Shown piece after piece: positions 5,904 to 7,861 of a stretch of 7,861 nt of DNA. The notes beneath the pieces are model-generated. The model saw only the letters and a list, made by a program, of their open reading frames with translations, was not told the origin of the DNA and did no database searches. The stretch is from positions 1 to 7,861 of the forward strand of contig JAEXPL010000040.1 in the NCBI GenBank assembly GCA_023446865.1, given 5' to 3'. Numbering within the stretch: position 1 is the stretch's first letter; each line of letters begins with the position of its first letter. Both the position numbers and the translations under genes were made by a program. The stretch is from Verrucomicrobiota bacterium (GTDB lineage: Bacteria; Verrucomicrobiota; Verrucomicrobiia; Opitutales; Opitutaceae).

Positions 5904-5947
5904 ACCTATTACGCTGGACGTAATAGGTGTTACGGCAAGCGTAATAG
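5902..5947. promoter_or_regulatory. Tandem palindromic operator of higBA
   Basis: A perfect inverted repeat, ACACCTATTACG (5902-5913) and CGTAATAGGTGT (5919-5930) with a 5-bp spacer, is followed by a second, TTACG (5930-5934) and CGTAA (5940-5944), again with a 5-bp spacer. The octamer CGTAATAG occurs at 5919 and 5940. Half sites therefore recur every 10-11 bp and the dyad centres are 21 bp apart, so two repressor dimers would sit on one face of the DNA. Its place directly at the higB start makes HigA the likely binder. No T-run follows, which argues against a terminator. Confidence 0.85.
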
Positions 5948-5976
5948 CGGCGCCGCGCCGAGTTGGTGACTAGCCC

Positions 5977-7212
5977 TTACCTTCCAATCGCGGCGATCTT
6001 CTTCTCGATGCGCTCAAGGACGGGGAGGGGCAGCGCGAGTGCCTTGGCCCTATCCAAGTGCCTCCGCGCGGCGCCCTGCATTCCTTCCTGTGCGTCGAGC
6101 CACGCGAGGTATGCATGACAGAAGACGCGGTCAGTGGTGGAGTCTGTTTCTGCGAGCACTTCTTCGAGCAGGATGCGGGCTTCCCGGTTCCGCCCGAGCT
6201 CGGCTAGAACCGAGCCTCGCGTCCCGCGGAGAGTGACCGAATTCGGTGAGGCGAGCAGTGCGTCGTAGGACCAGCGGTCGATTTCGGGAGCCCACTCGGA
6301 GATGCCGTAGTTGAGGAAAAGCGTGATCAGGTGGTCGATGTAGTGGGCGCGGGTCGCTGCGGCCAAGGGCTCCTGCTTCAGCAAGTCATCGATTATGGAT
6401 CGGGCTTCGGTGAACTGGCCTTTTGCTGCGAGTAGACCGGAGGCCATCAATCGAATGTCCGGTTCACTTGGGTACTTGGAGGCCAAGTCGTCGAACGCAG
6501 CTTCGGTCTCTTCTCTCATGCCTTGGCTTGCGATCTGGTTGTACCGGGCGACATCGGCGTAGAACTGAGCGCGGCCGCGCTTCTCGCCACGGGTTTTCCA
6601 ATGTAGCACGATCTGGAGCACATCGTTTGGCTGCGGGGAGCCGCCGATCTCGCCCCATGCCGGATAGGCCGAGTTGTAGATCGTGAGAACAAACTGGAGG
6701 ATCAGAACGAAGAGAACGTACCGAGTGGGGGTTGTGCTCCAGACCCAGTGCCACAGCAGGTTGTCCCGCAGGACCGCCAAGCAGACCACCGCAACCGCTA
6801 CCTCGGCGCCGATTCCGCCCAAATAGTAGATGGTCGTGCGGGGAAACGAGACGAGGTGCGGACTCGGGTGTGGCCGTACATAGCCATGAGTCGGATAGAC
6901 GGACCAGAGCAGTTCGAACGATCGGCGGCGAAGGTGGACTAGGCACTTCCCAGAGCCGACGAGAAAACGGCTGGTGCGAATGCCGACCAACCGACCGGCG
7001 AGCCAGTGGCCGGCTTCGTGAACTCCGATCACGAAATGGAGTGCGAGGAAGCCGACGATGAACAGCCCCGGAAGATCAAGGAGACCGACGTTGAGATGCG
7101 TGTCGGCAGCGAGGATCGCCAACGGATAGACGAGGACCGTCAGGCTTACCCACCGAGGCACGTGCCGCTTTCGCGGCGGCGTGCTCGGAAGTGCCGACGG
7201 TGGGGCATCCAT
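5977..7212 (-). CDS. M50/site-2-protease-like membrane protein with TPR-like C-terminal half
   Basis: A 411-residue membrane protein. Hydrophobic segments lie at about 22-36, 47-64, 127-148 and 164-183. The zinc-binding HEAGH (65-69, VHEAGHW) sits at the end of the second segment, as in M50 intramembrane proteases. The third ligand region is probably NSAYP (180-184) and PNDVLQ (195-200), with D197 as ligand in a setting like the PSDG of the family but with Val in place of Gly. From about 215 on the protein is soluble and helical, with repeats of roughly 34 residues such as KGQFTEARSIIDDLLKQEP and LGRNREARILLEEVLAE, resembling TPR units for protein contacts. The ATG at 7210-7212 is 22 bp after the purL stop, so co-transcription is possible. 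The DNA looks less GC-rich than purL, which may mean later acquisition. The substrate is unknown; function beyond a likely protease core is not claimed. Confidence 0.78.
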   Translation of the reverse strand: MDAPPSALPSTPPRKRHVPRWVSLTVLVYPLAILAADTHLNVGLLDLPGLFIVGFLALHFVIGVHEAGHWLAGRLVGIRTSRFLVGSGKCLVHLRRRSFELLWSVYPTHGYVRPHPSPHLVSFPRTTIYYLGGIGAEVAVAVVCLAVLRDNLLWHWVWSTTPTRYVLFVLILQFVLTIYNSAYPAWGEIGGSPQPNDVLQIVLHWKTRGEKRGRAQFYADVARYNQIASQGMREETEAAFDDLASKYPSEPDIRLMASGLLAAKGQFTEARSIIDDLLKQEPLAAATRAHYIDHLITLFLNYGISEWAPEIDRWSYDALLASPNSVTLRGTRGSVLAELGRNREARILLEEVLAETDSTTDRVFCHAYLAWLDAQEGMQGAARRHLDRAKALALPLPVLERIEKKIAAIGR

Positions 7213-7234
7213 GACGAACGGAGCCCGGTTGTGC

Positions 7235-7861
7235 TTACCCGACCCAGGCGCGGGCGTTGTAGAAGAGCTTCATCCAGGGGCCGTCCTCGGGCCAGTCGGC
7301 GGGGTGCCAGCTGTTGAGGACGGTGCGCATCACGCGCTCGGGGTGAGGCATGATGATCGTCACGCGGCCGTCGCGGGTGGTGAGCGAGGTGATGCCGCGG
7401 GGCGAGCCGTTCGGATTGAGCGGATACTGCTCGGTGGCCTGGTGCTTGTTGTCGACGAAACGGGCGGCGACGAGACCGGAGCTGTCGCAGGCGTCGAGCG
7501 CGGCGGCGTCCTTGAACTCGGCGTAGCCCTCACCGTGCGAGGAGGCGATGGGGAGGACGCTGCCGGCCATGCCCTTGAACAGGACGCTCGGGCTCTCCTC
7601 GAGGCGGACCGAGACGAAACGGGCTTCGAAGCGCTCGGAGCGGTTCTGCACGAAGCGCGGCCAATGGTCGGCGCCGGGGATGATCGAGTGCAGGTTGCTC
7701 ATCATCTGGCAGCCGTTGCAGACGCCGAGTGAGAACGTGTCGGGCCGCGCGAAGAACGCGGCGAACTCGGCGCGGGCGCGCTCGTTGAAGAGGATGCTCT
7801 TGGCCCAGCCTTCGCCGGCGCCGAGGACGTCGCCGTAGCTGAAGCCGCCGCAGGCGACGAG
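7235..7861 (-). CDS. purL: Phosphoribosylformylglycinamidine synthase, C-terminal glutaminase part (5' part beyond the window)
   Basis: Large single-chain FGAM synthase, which converts FGAR, ATP and glutamine to FGAM in de novo purine synthesis in the cytoplasm. Only the last 208 residues are visible, all within the class I glutamine amidotransferase domain that supplies ammonia. GGFSYGDVLGAGEGWAKS (fragment residues 5-22) leads to the nucleophile C48 in GVCNGCQM; the His and Glu of the triad are H173 and E175 in MPHPER. The end, EDGPWMKLFYNARAWVG, resembles the E. coli enzyme's C-terminus. The reading frame extends past the right edge; the large form is usually about 1,300 residues. The TAA stop is at 7235-7237. 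It differs from the split PurL/PurQ/PurS system of many other bacteria. Confidence 0.97.
   Translation of the reverse strand, partial: LVACGGFSYGDVLGAGEGWAKSILFNERARAEFAAFFARPDTFSLGVCNGCQMMSNLHSIIPGADHWPRFVQNRSERFEARFVSVRLEESPSVLFKGMAGSVLPIASSHGEGYAEFKDAAALDACDSSGLVAARFVDNKHQATEQYPLNPNGSPRGITSLTTRDGRVTIIMPHPERVMRTVLNSWHPADWPEDGPWMKLFYNARAWVG

Noticed and set aside
5902..5930. Intrinsic terminator for the membrane protein gene
   Set aside because: The hairpin is strong, but no T-run follows it on the minus strand, and the repeated half sites and position at the higB start fit an operator better.

Overview
The window is a GC-rich stretch of bacterial chromosome in which every gene I can support lies on the minus strand, so transcription runs from the right edge to the left. 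The gene mix is a single-chain large-type PurL, a TrpB2-type tryptophan synthase beta subunit, a GH10 xylanase, a Tat-exported phosphoesterase, and few Shine-Dalgarno sequences. This fits Verrucomicrobiota, perhaps an Opitutaceae-like organism, but that is an inference from style and content and not a proven assignment.

Layout in transcription order: (1) the 3' part of purL (de novo purine synthesis), cut by the right edge; (2) 22 bp later, a membrane protein with an M50/site-2-protease-like HEAGH core and a soluble TPR-like C-terminal half; (3) a higB-higA toxin-antitoxin pair behind a striking tandem palindromic operator; (4) after an AT-rich promoter gap, a hipB-hipA pair, complete and close to the E. 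coli type in length and motifs; (5) 10 bp after hipA, a twin-arginine-signal metallophosphoesterase; (6) a 362-bp gap with inverted repeats, then a secreted or lipid-anchored GH10 endo-xylanase; (7) a 223-bp very GC-rich gap, then the first three quarters of trpB2, cut by the left edge.

The housekeeping genes at the two ends (purL, trpB2) bracket an accessory block holding two toxin-antitoxin modules of different families side by side. HigB is expected to cleave mRNA on the ribosome and HipA to phosphorylate a translation factor or tRNA synthetase, so both would act on translation. Each has its own apparent control site: two palindromes 21 bp apart in front of higB, and a weak TATC/GATA dyad overlapping a plausible leaderless promoter in front of hipB.

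The most interesting points are the four-half-site hig operator that includes the higB start codon; HipA residues that differ from E. coli wild type at two positions known from high-persistence alleles (equivalents of G22 and P86); the altered third motif and TPR extension of the M50-like protein; and overlapping inverted repeats just upstream of the xylanase. I found no RNA genes, insertion sequences or CRISPR array. No plus-strand gene is supported.
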